Positions 1-8,329 of a DNA stretch of 64,000 nt are shown here, piece after piece (position 1 is the stretch's first letter; every line of letters begins with the position of its first letter). This DNA is from RHKX01 sp963784885 (GTDB lineage Bacteria; Actinomycetota; Thermoleophilia; Solirubrobacterales; 70-9), in the NCBI GenBank assembly GCA_963784885.1, contig CAWATA010000007.1, positions 62,001 to 126,000 of the forward strand, read 5' to 3'. Made by a program: the position numbers and the translations under genes. The notes under the pieces were generated by a model. That model was not told the DNA's origin. It was given only the letters and a program-made list of their open reading frames with translations, and ran no database searches.

Positions 1-1
1 G

Positions 2-178
2 CAGGAGACGAACGACTCCTCCAAGGACGGGATCGTGCTCTCCCAGGCCCCGAGCGGCGGGACCAAGCTCAGCCCCGGCGATCGGGTGACGCTGACCGTC
101 GGCGATTACACGAAGCCGCCCGACAGCGGTGGCGGCGCGACCACGGGCACCACGACGAACGGCGGGGCGGCCCCGTGA
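2..178 (+). CDS. PASTA-domain protein, 3' end only (probable Ser/Thr protein kinase)
   Basis: The frame is open from the window edge and ends in TGA at 176-178. It encodes the end of one PASTA repeat (GIVLSQAPSGGTKLSPGD, then VTLTVG) followed by a Gly/Thr-rich tail. PASTA repeats form the extracellular part of PknB-type kinases and some penicillin-binding proteins, where they sense peptidoglycan fragments. The kinase domain would lie upstream of the window, so 'kinase' is inference from the family and from the neighbouring kinase and ddl genes. The stop overlaps the next start as GTGA, so it is probably cotranslated with ddl. Confidence 0.7.
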   Translation, partial: QETNDSSKDGIVLSQAPSGGTKLSPGDRVTLTVGDYTKPPDSGGGATTGTTTNGGAAP

Positions 179-1140
179 GGGTCGCGGTGATTCGCGGGGG
201 GCGCTCGAGCGAGCACGAGGTGTCGCTGCGGTCCGGCGCGGCGGTCGCCGACGGCCTCCGGGCGGCGGGCCACGAGACGACCGACGTGGTCATCGAGCGG
301 GACGGGCGCTGGCTCAGCGATGGCGCCGAGATCGACCTGCGACCGGCCGCCGGGCTGCTCGGGTGCGACGTCGCCTTCCCGGTGCTGCACGGCCCGTTCG
401 GGGAGGACGGGACGGTCCAGGGGCTGCTCGAGTGTCTCGACGTCCCGTTCGTCGGACCCGGCGTCCTCGCCGCCGCGGTGACGATCGACAAGCTGATCTT
501 CAAGCGGCTGATGCGCGAGCGCGGGATCGCCCAGGTCGACTTCTGCCAGGCCGGCGACGAGGGCTGGCAGGATCGGGTCACCGAGCTCGGGATGCCGGTC
601 TGGGTCAAGCCGTCGCGGCTCGGCTCCAGCGTCGGGATCCTCAAGGTCGCCGAGCCGGGCGGCCTCGAGGCGGCCGTCGAGACGGCACTCGAGCACGATC
701 CGCGGGTGATCGTCGAGGCGCACTGCGACGGCCTCGAGGTCGAGTGCTCGGTGATCGGCAACGATGAGCCCGAGACGTCGCTGCCGGGTCAGCTCGTGAT
801 CAAGGCCGACTGGTACCACTACGCCGCGAAGTACGAGCCCGGCGGGATGGAGCTCGTCGTCCCCGCTCCGATCGGCGAGGAGGCGATCGCCCGGGTCCGC
901 GAGCTCGCCGCCGACGTCTACCGCTCCTGCGGCTGCACCGGCCTCGCCCGCTGCGACTTCTTCGTCATGGACGACGGCGAGGTGCTCGTCAACGAACTCA
1001 ACACGATCCCCGGCTTCACCGAGACCAGCGTCTACTCGAAGCTCTTCGAGGCCTCCGGCGTCGCCTACCCGGCGCTCTGCGAGCGGTTGGTCGAGCTGGC
1101 ACTCGAGCGCTACGCGGCCGAACGGTCGTACCGGTTCTAG
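175..1140 (+). CDS. ddl: D-alanine--D-alanine ligase
   Basis: This 321-residue cytoplasmic ATP-grasp ligase joins two D-alanines to make the end of the peptidoglycan stem peptide. The N-terminal GGRSSEHEVSLRSG motif (about residues 8-21), HGPFGEDGTVQG (about 72-83), the ATP-grasp strand KPSRLGSSVGI (from 145), and the Mg-binding tail CDFFVMDDGEVLVNELN with IPGFT (about 259-280) are all the family signature at normal length. The GTG start at 175 overlaps the PASTA gene's stop. Coupling to a peptidoglycan-sensing protein fits cell-wall control. No key residue appears missing. Confidence 0.95.
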   Translation: MRVAVIRGGRSSEHEVSLRSGAAVADGLRAAGHETTDVVIERDGRWLSDGAEIDLRPAAGLLGCDVAFPVLHGPFGEDGTVQGLLECLDVPFVGPGVLAAAVTIDKLIFKRLMRERGIAQVDFCQAGDEGWQDRVTELGMPVWVKPSRLGSSVGILKVAEPGGLEAAVETALEHDPRVIVEAHCDGLEVECSVIGNDEPETSLPGQLVIKADWYHYAAKYEPGGMELVVPAPIGEEAIARVRELAADVYRSCGCTGLARCDFFVMDDGEVLVNELNTIPGFTETSVYSKLFEASGVAYPALCERLVELALERYAAERSYRF

Positions 1141-1149
1141 GCGGGCGCG

Positions 1150-1229
1150 CCCGGTCGACAAGGGCTGCCGGGACCTATTGCCGCGGTTAAGACTGATGGG
1201 CGCGGTCCCGTCAGCCCTTCCCGACCGGG
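1150..1229. other. Long intergenic hairpin with conserved apical core (copy 1)
   Basis: Between two convergent stops the sequence folds into a long stem. CCCGGTCG (1150-1157) pairs with 1222-1229, AAGGGCTG (1160-1167) with 1212-1219, CGGGA (1169-1173) with TCCCG (1206-1210), and CCTAT (1174-1178) with ATGGG (1196-1200) by allowing one G-U pair. A CGCGG bulge lies at 1201-1205. The same core with the same spacing recurs at 13425-13466. It may be a bidirectional terminator or a structured RNA; there is no T-tract. Confidence 0.6.
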
Positions 1230-1326
1230 CTCCGCTTGCCGCAGGACGCGCCTGCATCACGACCGAGCGTGGTCGACGGGTCCGCGCAGTCGAGCAGCCC
1301 GGAGGGCTGCGAGTCGCGCAGTGATC

Positions 1327-2790
1327 TCAGCTCAGCAGGCGGACGTCGAAGATCTCGGCGGCGGTTCCGTCCTCGACCCCGGTGATCCAGATCAGGAAAT
1401 AGCGGTTGGGTTCGCTCGTGTCGAGGTCGACGGTCTGCTTCGGCTCGGCGGTCAGCTCGCTCGTCAGCGGAGCCCCCCAGCCGGCGATCTCGCTCGGCGG
1501 GGACTTCAGGTTCGAGCCGTAGACCTCGAAGGTCCAGCTGCCGCCGCCGGTCCGCAGCGCCATCTGACTCGGCGTCACCGAGGTGCCGGCGTCGACGTAG
1601 AGGCCGACGCCGTCCTTGGCCGCCCCCTCGAGACCTGCGGTGTATTCCTCCGTGCTCCACGCCGTCGACGGACTGCCGTCGATCGCGAGGCCCGTCTCCT
1701 CCGAGTGCTCCTCCTCGTCGCCCGAGGGGTCGTAGTCGGTTGCCGACGCGATCGCGAGCGGCTCGCCGCCCGAGCTCTCGGGGGGCGCCTCCTGCGACGG
1801 TCCCTCGCTGCCGCTCAGCGCCGCGATCGCGATCGCGGTTCCGGCGGCCGCGATCAGCAGCAGCACGCCGACCCAGGAGATCCGCCGCCGGGTCAGGATC
1901 CGCCGCCGCTTCTCGGGGACGGAGTCGAGGACCGATGTCGCCTCGCCGGTCGCGCCGCCCGCCCGGGCGACCTCGACCTCGAGGGCGTGCTCGAGGTCCC
2001 CGAGGAACGCGTTCATGTCGCGGTAGCGGTCGCGCGGCTCCTTGGCGGTGGCCTTCTCGACCGCGGCGGCGAGGACCGCCGAGGCGTCGGGGCGCCGGCG
2101 CTGGACGTTCGGGACGGTCTCGTTGACGTGCTTCATCGCGACGCCGACCTGGGTCTCCGCCCTGAACGGGACCTCGCCGGTCAGCATCTCGTAGAGCAGG
2201 ATCCCGAGCGAGTAGACGTCGGTCCGGGGATCGATCTCCCTGCCCATCGCCTGCTCGGGAGAGACGTAGTCGGTCGTGCCGAGGACGCGGCCGGTGGCGG
2301 TCAAGCCGTGGGACTCGAGCGAGAGGGCGATCCCGAAGTCGGTGATCTTCGCCCGGCCCTCGGGGTCGATCAGCACGTTCTGGGGCTTGACGTCGCGGTG
2401 GACGAGACGTGCCTGATGGGCAGCCTGCAGGCCGCGACCGATCTCGATCGCGTAGGCGGTCGCCTCGTCGAGCGGGAGCCGCCCCTCGCTCGTGATGCGC
2501 TGCTTCAGCGTCTGGCCCGGGACGTACTCGAAGACGATGAACGGGCGCCCGCCCTCCTCGCCGGCGTCGATCACCCCGACGAGGTTCGGGTGCGAGAGCT
2601 GGGCAACCGCCCTCGCCTCCCGGCGGAAGCGCTCGAGCTGGTCCTCCTGGTCGGAGATCTCGCCGTGCAGCACCTTGACCGCGACGTGCCGCCCGAGCGT
2701 CTCGTCGACGGCCAGGTACACCGTCGACATGCCACCGCTCCCGAGCTTCGACTCCAGCCGGTAGCGACCGGAGAGCATCGATCCGATCAT
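1327..2790 (-). CDS. Membrane Ser/Thr protein kinase with extracellular discoidin-like domain
   Basis: From ATG at 2790 (487 aa) the kinase domain carries GSGGMSTV (17-24), the catalytic lysine in VAVKV (K39), HRDVKPQN (131-138), DFG (151-153) and the SPEQ activation-loop element, so it should be active. A basic juxtamembrane stretch and one membrane span (about 304-325) lead to an acidic ectodomain with IDGSPSTAWST and VGLYVDAG. That ectodomain resembles the galactose-binding-like C-terminus known on actinobacterial MviN. ATG at 2778 is an alternative start, and neither has a clear ribosome site. The frame is open further upstream, but that stretch looks non-coding. It converges with ddl. 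Confidence 0.88.
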   Translation of the reverse strand: MIGSMLSGRYRLESKLGSGGMSTVYLAVDETLGRHVAVKVLHGEISDQEDQLERFRREARAVAQLSHPNLVGVIDAGEEGGRPFIVFEYVPGQTLKQRITSEGRLPLDEATAYAIEIGRGLQAAHQARLVHRDVKPQNVLIDPEGRAKITDFGIALSLESHGLTATGRVLGTTDYVSPEQAMGREIDPRTDVYSLGILLYEMLTGEVPFRAETQVGVAMKHVNETVPNVQRRRPDASAVLAAAVEKATAKEPRDRYRDMNAFLGDLEHALEVEVARAGGATGEATSVLDSVPEKRRRILTRRRISWVGVLLLIAAAGTAIAIAALSGSEGPSQEAPPESSGGEPLAIASATDYDPSGDEEEHSEETGLAIDGSPSTAWSTEEYTAGLEGAAKDGVGLYVDAGTSVTPSQMALRTGGGSWTFEVYGSNLKSPPSEIAGWGAPLTSELTAEPKQTVDLDTSEPNRYFLIWITGVEDGTAAEIFDVRLLS

Positions 2791-2859
2791 CGCGTTGTTC
2801 AACGGAGTTGCGCCCGGGCTGAGGCGGGAGGAGCCATGACCAGGGTATTTTGGCCGAAC

Positions 2860-2884
2860 GCCGCGTTCGCAGCGCGAATGCGGC
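2860..2884. promoter_or_regulatory. Inverted repeat in divergent kinase/DsbA-like intergenic region
   Basis: GCCGCGTTCGC (2860-2870) and GCGAATGCGGC (2874-2884) form an 11-bp inverted repeat with one mismatch and a 3-nt centre. It lies between the divergent starts at 2790 and 2943, so it could be an operator or a small hairpin. No regulator gene is adjacent. Confidence 0.3.
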
Positions 2885-2942
2885 ATCGGCGACACGAACG
2901 CTTGCGTGAAGGTATCCATCCGTCAGATCGGAACGGCCGCCG

Positions 2943-3791
2943 ATGGCGGTTGAGGTCAGGGTCGTGACCGACCCCGCCTGCGCCTGGTCGTGGGCGAGCG
3001 AGCCGAAGCTGCGCCGCCTCGACTGGGAGTTCGGCGATCGGCTCGATTGGCGCTGGGTGATGGGCGGGATGGCCCGGGAGATCGGTCCCGGTCAGCGGGC
3101 GCGCTACATCCGGGTCTGGCCGAACGTCGCGGTCGAGTCGCGGATGCCGTTCGACCCCCGGCTCTGGGCGCAGGGCGGCATCGAGTCGACCTATCCGGCC
3201 TGCCAGGCGGTGATCGCCGCCGGGGAGCAGGGCAAGCCGGCAGCGGAGCTGATGCTGCGGCGGATCCGCGAGGGCCTGATGTTCGGCCGGCGCCGGCTCG
3301 ATCGCGTCTCCGAGATCGTCGCCCTCGCGCGGGAGCTCGAGGAGGGCGGGCTGGACCCCGAGCGCTTCGAGATCGATTTCCGCTCCGATGCGATCCTCGA
3401 GCTGCTCGCCGACCAGCTCGAGGAGGCGCGGCGGATTCCGGCCCAGGCGGTCGCCGAGAACGCGACCGGCTGCACCGGCCCGATCGAGCGGATCACCTTC
3501 CCGTCGCTGACGTTCGTCGCCGCCGACGGGACCCGCCGCGGCGTCTACGGCTGGCAGCCCTACGGCCTCTACGCCGAGGCCGCCACCGCTCTCGGCGCCG
3601 GCGATCCGGGACCGCCGGCGCCCGACGCACTCGCGGTGATCGACCGCTTCGGACCATCCGCGACCCGCGAGATCGAGGAGGTCACGGGGCAGTCGAGGGC
3701 CGAGGCCGAGGCCGGCGTCTGGCGGCTCGCCTGCGAGGGGATCCTCGAACCCGTGACGGCGATGACTGGAAACCTGTGGAAACGGGTATAG
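2943..3791 (+). CDS. DsbA-family thioredoxin-fold protein (SpxH/FrnE-like)
   Basis: This is a 282-residue cytoplasmic protein with no signal peptide. The N-terminus VRVVTDPACAWSW places a CAWS motif where DsbA-like proteins of the FrnE/SpxH type have CxxC, so only the first cysteine remains. The helical middle (about 80-180) and the later TFPSLTFVAADG segment fit the DsbA fold. A monothiol site suggests binding or isomerase chemistry rather than dithiol oxidation; the substrate is unknown. The stretch from about 235 looks like an added small helical domain. It is divergent from the kinase gene and convergent with purM. Confidence 0.7.
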   Translation: MAVEVRVVTDPACAWSWASEPKLRRLDWEFGDRLDWRWVMGGMAREIGPGQRARYIRVWPNVAVESRMPFDPRLWAQGGIESTYPACQAVIAAGEQGKPAAELMLRRIREGLMFGRRRLDRVSEIVALARELEEGGLDPERFEIDFRSDAILELLADQLEEARRIPAQAVAENATGCTGPIERITFPSLTFVAADGTRRGVYGWQPYGLYAEAATALGAGDPGPPAPDALAVIDRFGPSATREIEEVTGQSRAEAEAGVWRLACEGILEPVTAMTGNLWKRV

Positions 3792-3839
3792 GCAGGGCTT
3801 GAAGGGACCCGGCGCCGGCGAACGCCGCCCGGCTCCCAC

Positions 3840-4841
3840 TCAGCCGCGGGTGACGACGCCGTCGCGGTCGGTGACCGCGCCGACCCGGCGCGCGTCCGGG
3901 TAGTGCGGCCGCAGCAGCGTCAGCGCGGCATCGAGGTCGGCTTCGGGGACGATCACGCAGAACCCGCAGCCCATGTTGAAGACCTCGTGCATCTCCTCGT
4001 CATCGATGCCGCCGTGGGAGGCGATCAGCTCGAAGACCGGCTGCGGCGGCAGCGGCTCGTCGATCGCGTAGCCGACGCCCTCGCCGAGTCGCAGCAGGTT
4101 GTTGAGCCCATCCCCGGTGATGTGGGCGAGCCCGCGGACGTCGACGCCGGAGCCGAGCAGCTCGAGAACGGGGCGGACGTAGATCTCCGTCGGCTCGAGC
4201 AGTACCTCGCCGAGCGGCCGGCCGAGCCGGTCGTCCCCGAGCGGGATGTCGGCGAGGACGCGGCGGGCGAGCGTGTAGCCGTTGGAGTGCAGGCCCGAGG
4301 ACGGAAGGCCGATCACCGCGTCTCCGGGGGCGATCGACGCGCCGGTCACGATCCCGTCGAGGGGGACGATCCCGATCGCGCTGCCGGCCAGCTCCAGGCC
4401 GTTGACGACGTCGCCGACCTGGGCGATCTCGCCGCCCGGGATCTCGATTCCGGCAAGCTCGGCTCCGCGGCGGAGCCCCTCGCCGATCGCCCCGCACTGG
4501 TCGGGGTCGGCCGACCGGCAGAGGATGAAGTCGACCAGCGCGATCGGCTCGGCGCCGACGCAGACGAGATCGTTGACGTTCATCGCGATGCAGTCGATCC
4601 CGATCGTCTCGAACCGGCCGAGCTGTTCGGCTACGACCATCTTGGTGCCGACACCATCGGTCCCGAACGCGATCCCGGTCGCCTCGTCGAGGCGGAGCAC
4701 GCTCGCGTAGTGCCCGGGCAGCGGCACGACCCGCGACGGCTTGCCGGTGTCGATTCGCGACAGATGGGCGACGAGAGCCGCGACCGAGGCGTCGGCGCCG
4801 CTCTGGCTGACGCCGGCGCGGGTGTATGCGTCCTGGCTCAT
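3840..4841 (-). CDS. purM: Phosphoribosylformylglycinamidine cyclo-ligase (AIR synthetase)
   Basis: This 333-residue cytosolic enzyme closes the imidazole ring of 5-aminoimidazole ribonucleotide in purine synthesis, using ATP. Diagnostic segments are YTRAGV near the start, GTDGVGTK (phosphate binding), CIAMNVNDLVCVGAEP, GLPSSGLHSNGYTLAR and HITGDGLNNLLR, at family length. I chose ATG at 4841 because the MSQDAYTRAGV context is typical; a second ATG 27 nt upstream has no homologous-looking sequence. It is followed on the opposite strand by the DsbA-like gene, and a GC-rich hairpin-prone stretch (3792-3839) lies between the two stops. Confidence 0.94.
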   Translation of the reverse strand: MSQDAYTRAGVSQSGADASVAALVAHLSRIDTGKPSRVVPLPGHYASVLRLDEATGIAFGTDGVGTKMVVAEQLGRFETIGIDCIAMNVNDLVCVGAEPIALVDFILCRSADPDQCGAIGEGLRRGAELAGIEIPGGEIAQVGDVVNGLELAGSAIGIVPLDGIVTGASIAPGDAVIGLPSSGLHSNGYTLARRVLADIPLGDDRLGRPLGEVLLEPTEIYVRPVLELLGSGVDVRGLAHITGDGLNNLLRLGEGVGYAIDEPLPPQPVFELIASHGGIDDEEMHEVFNMGCGFCVIVPEADLDAALTLLRPHYPDARRVGAVTDRDGVVTRG

Positions 4842-4887
4842 CGGCGCGGTTGATTCAACCGCACCCACCGGTCAGCCGCTGCGCCGC

Positions 4888-5697
4888 TCAGCGGCGGCGG
4901 GTCCTGTAGAGGATCAGCGCGGCGAGCCCGGTCCGATAGGCGGCGTAGGGGAGGAGGCTGCGGTCGCGCTCGATCAGCCGGATCAGCCCCTGGGAGGCGA
5001 GCGTCGAGGCGAAGGCCGCCCCGACCCCGACCGTCGCGGCGCGGGCGAGCGCCGGATCGACGTCGCCGCGTCGTCGCAGCTTCACCGCCTTGCGCACCGC
5101 CGCGGCGGTGATCACCGGCAGCGCGACGGTCCGCGAGAGCAGGTTGGCCTGGGCGCGCCGGAACCCGCGAGCCCGCGCCGCCGCGAGCGTCGAGCCGTTC
5201 CGCGAGACCCCCGGCACCAGCGCCGCCGCCTGCGCGCAGCCGATCGCGAACCCGTCGACCGGGGTTGCCTCGACGGCGTTGCGGGTTCGCGGGCAGCGGT
5301 CGGCGAGCGCCATCGCGATCGAGCCGGCGATCAGGCCGAAGGCAGTCGAGCGCGGGCCGCCGAGGCGACGGTCGATCTGCTCCTCGAGAGCCAGCCCGAC
5401 GGCGACGGCGGGCAGGAAGGAGAGGGCGATCACGGCGACCCTCCGGCTGTCGAGGCGGCGGAGCTCGTCGGCGATCAGGCGGCGCTGCCCGATCAGCAGC
5501 GCCAGCGCGGCACCGCCGTGGACGGCGACCTCGAAGGCCTTGCGGTCCTCGGCGCTGACGTCGTCGAGGTCCCAGCCGAGCAGCCAGGGCACGATCCTCA
5601 GGTGGGCGGAGCTCGAGACGGGCAGCAGCTCCGTCGGCCCCTGGACGGCGCCCAGGCACGCCGCCCTGGCCGTGGTCAGGCCGCCGACGGCACTCAC
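4888..5697 (-). CDS. uppP: Undecaprenyl-diphosphatase
   Basis: This 269-residue polytopic membrane phosphatase recycles undecaprenyl diphosphate to the monophosphate carrier used by peptidoglycan and polysaccharide synthesis. QGPTELLPVSSSAHL (19-33) and PGVSRNGST (in the second half) are the two catalytic BacA motifs. The GTG start at 5697 lies four bases after the stop of the DedA gene, so the two are probably translated together. Both are lipid-carrier or envelope-membrane functions, in keeping with the polysaccharide locus starting at 6440. Overexpressed UppP gives bacitracin tolerance in other bacteria. Confidence 0.93.
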   Translation of the reverse strand: MSAVGGLTTARAACLGAVQGPTELLPVSSSAHLRIVPWLLGWDLDDVSAEDRKAFEVAVHGGAALALLIGQRRLIADELRRLDSRRVAVIALSFLPAVAVGLALEEQIDRRLGGPRSTAFGLIAGSIAMALADRCPRTRNAVEATPVDGFAIGCAQAAALVPGVSRNGSTLAAARARGFRRAQANLLSRTVALPVITAAAVRKAVKLRRRGDVDPALARAATVGVGAAFASTLASQGLIRLIERDRSLLPYAAYRTGLAALILYRTRRR

Positions 5698-5701
5698 CGG
5701 C

Positions 5702-6397
5702 TCAGGAGCCTTCGCCGGGCGCCGGAGTCTCTCGGCGGCGGCGGAGGTACCGGATCAGCAGCCAGGCGGCCCCGACGGCGATCACGGCGGCGACGAGGTA
5801 GTCCACGTAGTGGAGCTTGTCCTTCCACTCGTCCCAGTTGTCGCCGGCGGAGCGGCCGATCAGGGTCAGCCCGAGGACCCAGGGAACGCAGCCGAGCGTC
5901 GTGAAGATCGTGAACCGCCAGAACGGCATCTCGGCGACCCCGGCCGGCAGCGAGATGAAGGTGCGGACGATCGGCAGCATCCGGCACCAGAACACGGTCG
6001 CCTCGCCGTGTTCGCGGAACCAGCGGTCGGCCGTCTCGAGGTGCTTGGGGTTGACGTGGAAGATGCGATTCTTCTCGAGCAGCTCCTCGCGCCCGTAGTA
6101 GCCGGCGCCCCACGCGATCCAGGAGCCGACGACGTTGCCGAGGACGCCGGCGGCGACGGCCGCGAACAGGGTCATGTCGCCGTCGCTGACGGCGAAGCCG
6201 GCGAACAGCATCGTCGCCTCGCTGGGGATCGGTACGCAGGCGCTCTCGAACGTCATCAGGATGAAGATGCCGACGACGCCGATCGCGTCGACGACGTCGA
6301 CGGCGAAGTTGACGATCGGATCGGTTATCGAAGCGGTGAGAAGCGGGGGCGGCAACTGCGTCCAAAGGTGCGGGTGAGGGGCTTGCGAAGCCCGCAT
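5702..6397 (-). CDS. DedA/SNARE-associated family membrane protein
   Basis: This 231-residue polytopic membrane protein has the DedA signature: an N-terminal re-entrant segment with FESACVPIPSEATMLFAG, then GNVVGSWIAWGAGYYGRE, WFREHGEATVFWCRMLPIVRTFISLPAGVAEMP split across two helices, and a basic C-terminus. DedA proteins act as phospholipid or undecaprenyl-phosphate flippases, which suits the uppP neighbour four bases downstream. The ATG at 6397 is the nearest plausible start; TTG at 6355 is an alternative. The open frame continues far upstream but is an antisense shadow of the 6440 gene. Confidence 0.9.
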   Translation of the reverse strand: MRASQAPHPHLWTQLPPPLLTASITDPIVNFAVDVVDAIGVVGIFILMTFESACVPIPSEATMLFAGFAVSDGDMTLFAAVAAGVLGNVVGSWIAWGAGYYGREELLEKNRIFHVNPKHLETADRWFREHGEATVFWCRMLPIVRTFISLPAGVAEMPFWRFTIFTTLGCVPWVLGLTLIGRSAGDNWDEWKDKLHYVDYLVAAVIAVGAAWLLIRYLRRRRETPAPGEGS

Positions 6398-6439
6398 CCG
6401 GCACGTCGCGAGCTCGGCGGGGACTCTACCCTTTGACCG

Positions 6440-8329
6440 ATGAACCGCCTGCGCGCGCCGGTGCTCCGGCATCGGATCTTCCAGCTTGCGGCGGACGCGG
6501 TCCTCGCTGCGATCGCCTTCTACCTCGCCTTCGCGATCCGCTTCATCGACGAGCCGGGCGGGATCCCCGACCGCTACATGGAGATGCTGACCGGTTCGAT
6601 CGTCTTCGTCGCGATCGGCAAGACGATCGTCTTCGGGCTGATGGGCCTTCACCAGAAGTGGTGGCGCTACTTCAACCTCGGTGACATCTGGTCGGTGATG
6701 CGCGCCTGCGCCGTCGCGTCGGCGCTGCTGATCGCCGTCTTCGTGATCGCCAAGCCGTTCTCGAGCCCGATGCCGCGCTCGGTGATGATCTTCGACTTCG
6801 TCTTCACGCTCGGCCTGCTCGTCGTCGCCCGGAGCGCCGCCCGCTTCTACTTCGTCGAGCGCCGGATGCGCCGCCACAACCGCCGCAAGCACGACGACGT
6901 ACTCGTCGTCGGCGCCGGCTCGGGCGGGCAGATGGTCGTTCGCGAGCTCCACCTCAACCCCGAGCTCGGCAACCCGGTCGGCTTCGTCGATGACGACCCG
7001 CGAAAGCGGGGAATGCGGCTCTCGGGGTTGAAGGTGCTCGGGAGCACCGACGATCTCGGCGCGATCCTCGAGCGCGAGAAGCCGGCGGAGGTCGTGATCG
7101 CGATCCCGTCGGCGCCCGGGGCCGTGCGCGGCAAGGTCGTCTCCGCCTGCCGTGAGCGCGGGATCAGGGTCCGGACGCTCCCGACGGTCTTCGAGCTGCT
7201 CCGGGGCGGCGTCCAGCTCACCCGCCAGCTTCGCGAGGTCCAGGTCGAGGACGTGCTCGGCCGCGAGCCCGTCGTCATCGAGCTCGACCGCGTCGGGAGC
7301 TATCTCCGTGACCGGGTCGTGCTGGTCACCGGCGCCGGTGGCTCGATCGGCGCCGAGCTCTCGCGGCAGATCGCCCGAGTCGCTCCGCGGTTGCTCGTGC
7401 TCGTCGACCAGGCCGAGGACAACCTCTTCCAGATCGACCGCGAGCTCACCTCCGAGTGGCACTTCGGCCGCTGCGAGGCCGTCCTCGCCGACTGCAAGGA
7501 CGGCGAGCGGATGCTCGAGGTGATGCAGCGCTTCAAGCCCGACGTCGTCTTCCACGCCGCCGCCTACAAGCACGTCCCCCTGGTCGAGGCCAATCCCTTC
7601 GAGGCGGTCCGCAACAACTCGCTCGCCACGCGGGTCGTCGCCGAGACGGCCGCCGTCGCCGGCGCCGATCGGTTCGTGCTGATCTCGACCGACAAGGCGG
7701 TCAACCCGCGGACCGTCATGGGGGCGTCGAAGGCGATGGCGGAGTCGATCGTCCGCGCCGCCGCGGCCCGGCATCAGCGCACCCGTTTCGTCTCGGTCCG
7801 GTTCGGCAACGTCCTCGGATCCTCCGGCAGCGTCGTCCCGATCTTCCGCAGCCAGATCGAGCGCGGCGGCCCGGTCACCGTCACCCACCCGGAGATGACC
7901 CGCTATTTCATGACGATTCCGGAGGCGGTTCAGCTCGTTATCCGGGCGGCCGACCTGGGCGGCGACGGCGACGTCTTCGTGCTCGAGATGGGCGAGCCGG
8001 TGAAGATCGTCGACCTCGCCCGCAACATGATCCGGCTCGCCGGCTACGAGCCCGAGACCGACATCGCGATCGAGTTCACCGCGCCGCGACCAGGCGAGCA
8101 GCTCCACGAGCAGCTCCTCGCCGACGGCGAGCATGCGGAGCCCACGGCCGAGTCGAGGATCGTCCGGGCGGTTCGCGACCAGCCGCTGGACCCCACGCGG
8201 GTCGAGGAGACGCTCGAGGAGCTGCGCGATCTGATCGGCAGCGGGGACGAGACCGATCTGGCCCGCCGCGTCGTCGGCGTGATCAGCGCCGGCTTGACCC
8301 CCGGCGGCGGGACTAAGATCACCCGCTGA
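6440..8329 (+). CDS. Membrane-bound nucleoside-diphosphate-sugar 4,6-dehydratase (CapD/PglF-like)
   Basis: The 629-residue protein has four N-terminal membrane helices (about 1-130), a small Rossmann domain with VVGAGSGGQ (about 155) and GFVDDDP, and a catalytic SDR domain starting at LVTGAGGSIGAELSRQIA (about 295). VFHAAAYKHVPLVE, STDKAVNP and MGASK follow. Methionine replaces the usual SDR tyrosine, as is normal in PglF/FlaA1 dehydratases. It should convert UDP-HexNAc to a 4-keto-6-deoxy sugar for the surface glycan. It is the first gene of a run of tightly spaced plus-strand genes; the next ATG follows the stop directly. Confidence 0.9.
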   Translation: MNRLRAPVLRHRIFQLAADAVLAAIAFYLAFAIRFIDEPGGIPDRYMEMLTGSIVFVAIGKTIVFGLMGLHQKWWRYFNLGDIWSVMRACAVASALLIAVFVIAKPFSSPMPRSVMIFDFVFTLGLLVVARSAARFYFVERRMRRHNRRKHDDVLVVGAGSGGQMVVRELHLNPELGNPVGFVDDDPRKRGMRLSGLKVLGSTDDLGAILEREKPAEVVIAIPSAPGAVRGKVVSACRERGIRVRTLPTVFELLRGGVQLTRQLREVQVEDVLGREPVVIELDRVGSYLRDRVVLVTGAGGSIGAELSRQIARVAPRLLVLVDQAEDNLFQIDRELTSEWHFGRCEAVLADCKDGERMLEVMQRFKPDVVFHAAAYKHVPLVEANPFEAVRNNSLATRVVAETAAVAGADRFVLISTDKAVNPRTVMGASKAMAESIVRAAAARHQRTRFVSVRFGNVLGSSGSVVPIFRSQIERGGPVTVTHPEMTRYFMTIPEAVQLVIRAADLGGDGDVFVLEMGEPVKIVDLARNMIRLAGYEPETDIAIEFTAPRPGEQLHEQLLADGEHAEPTAESRIVRAVRDQPLDPTRVEETLEELRDLIGSGDETDLARRVVGVISAGLTPGGGTKITR

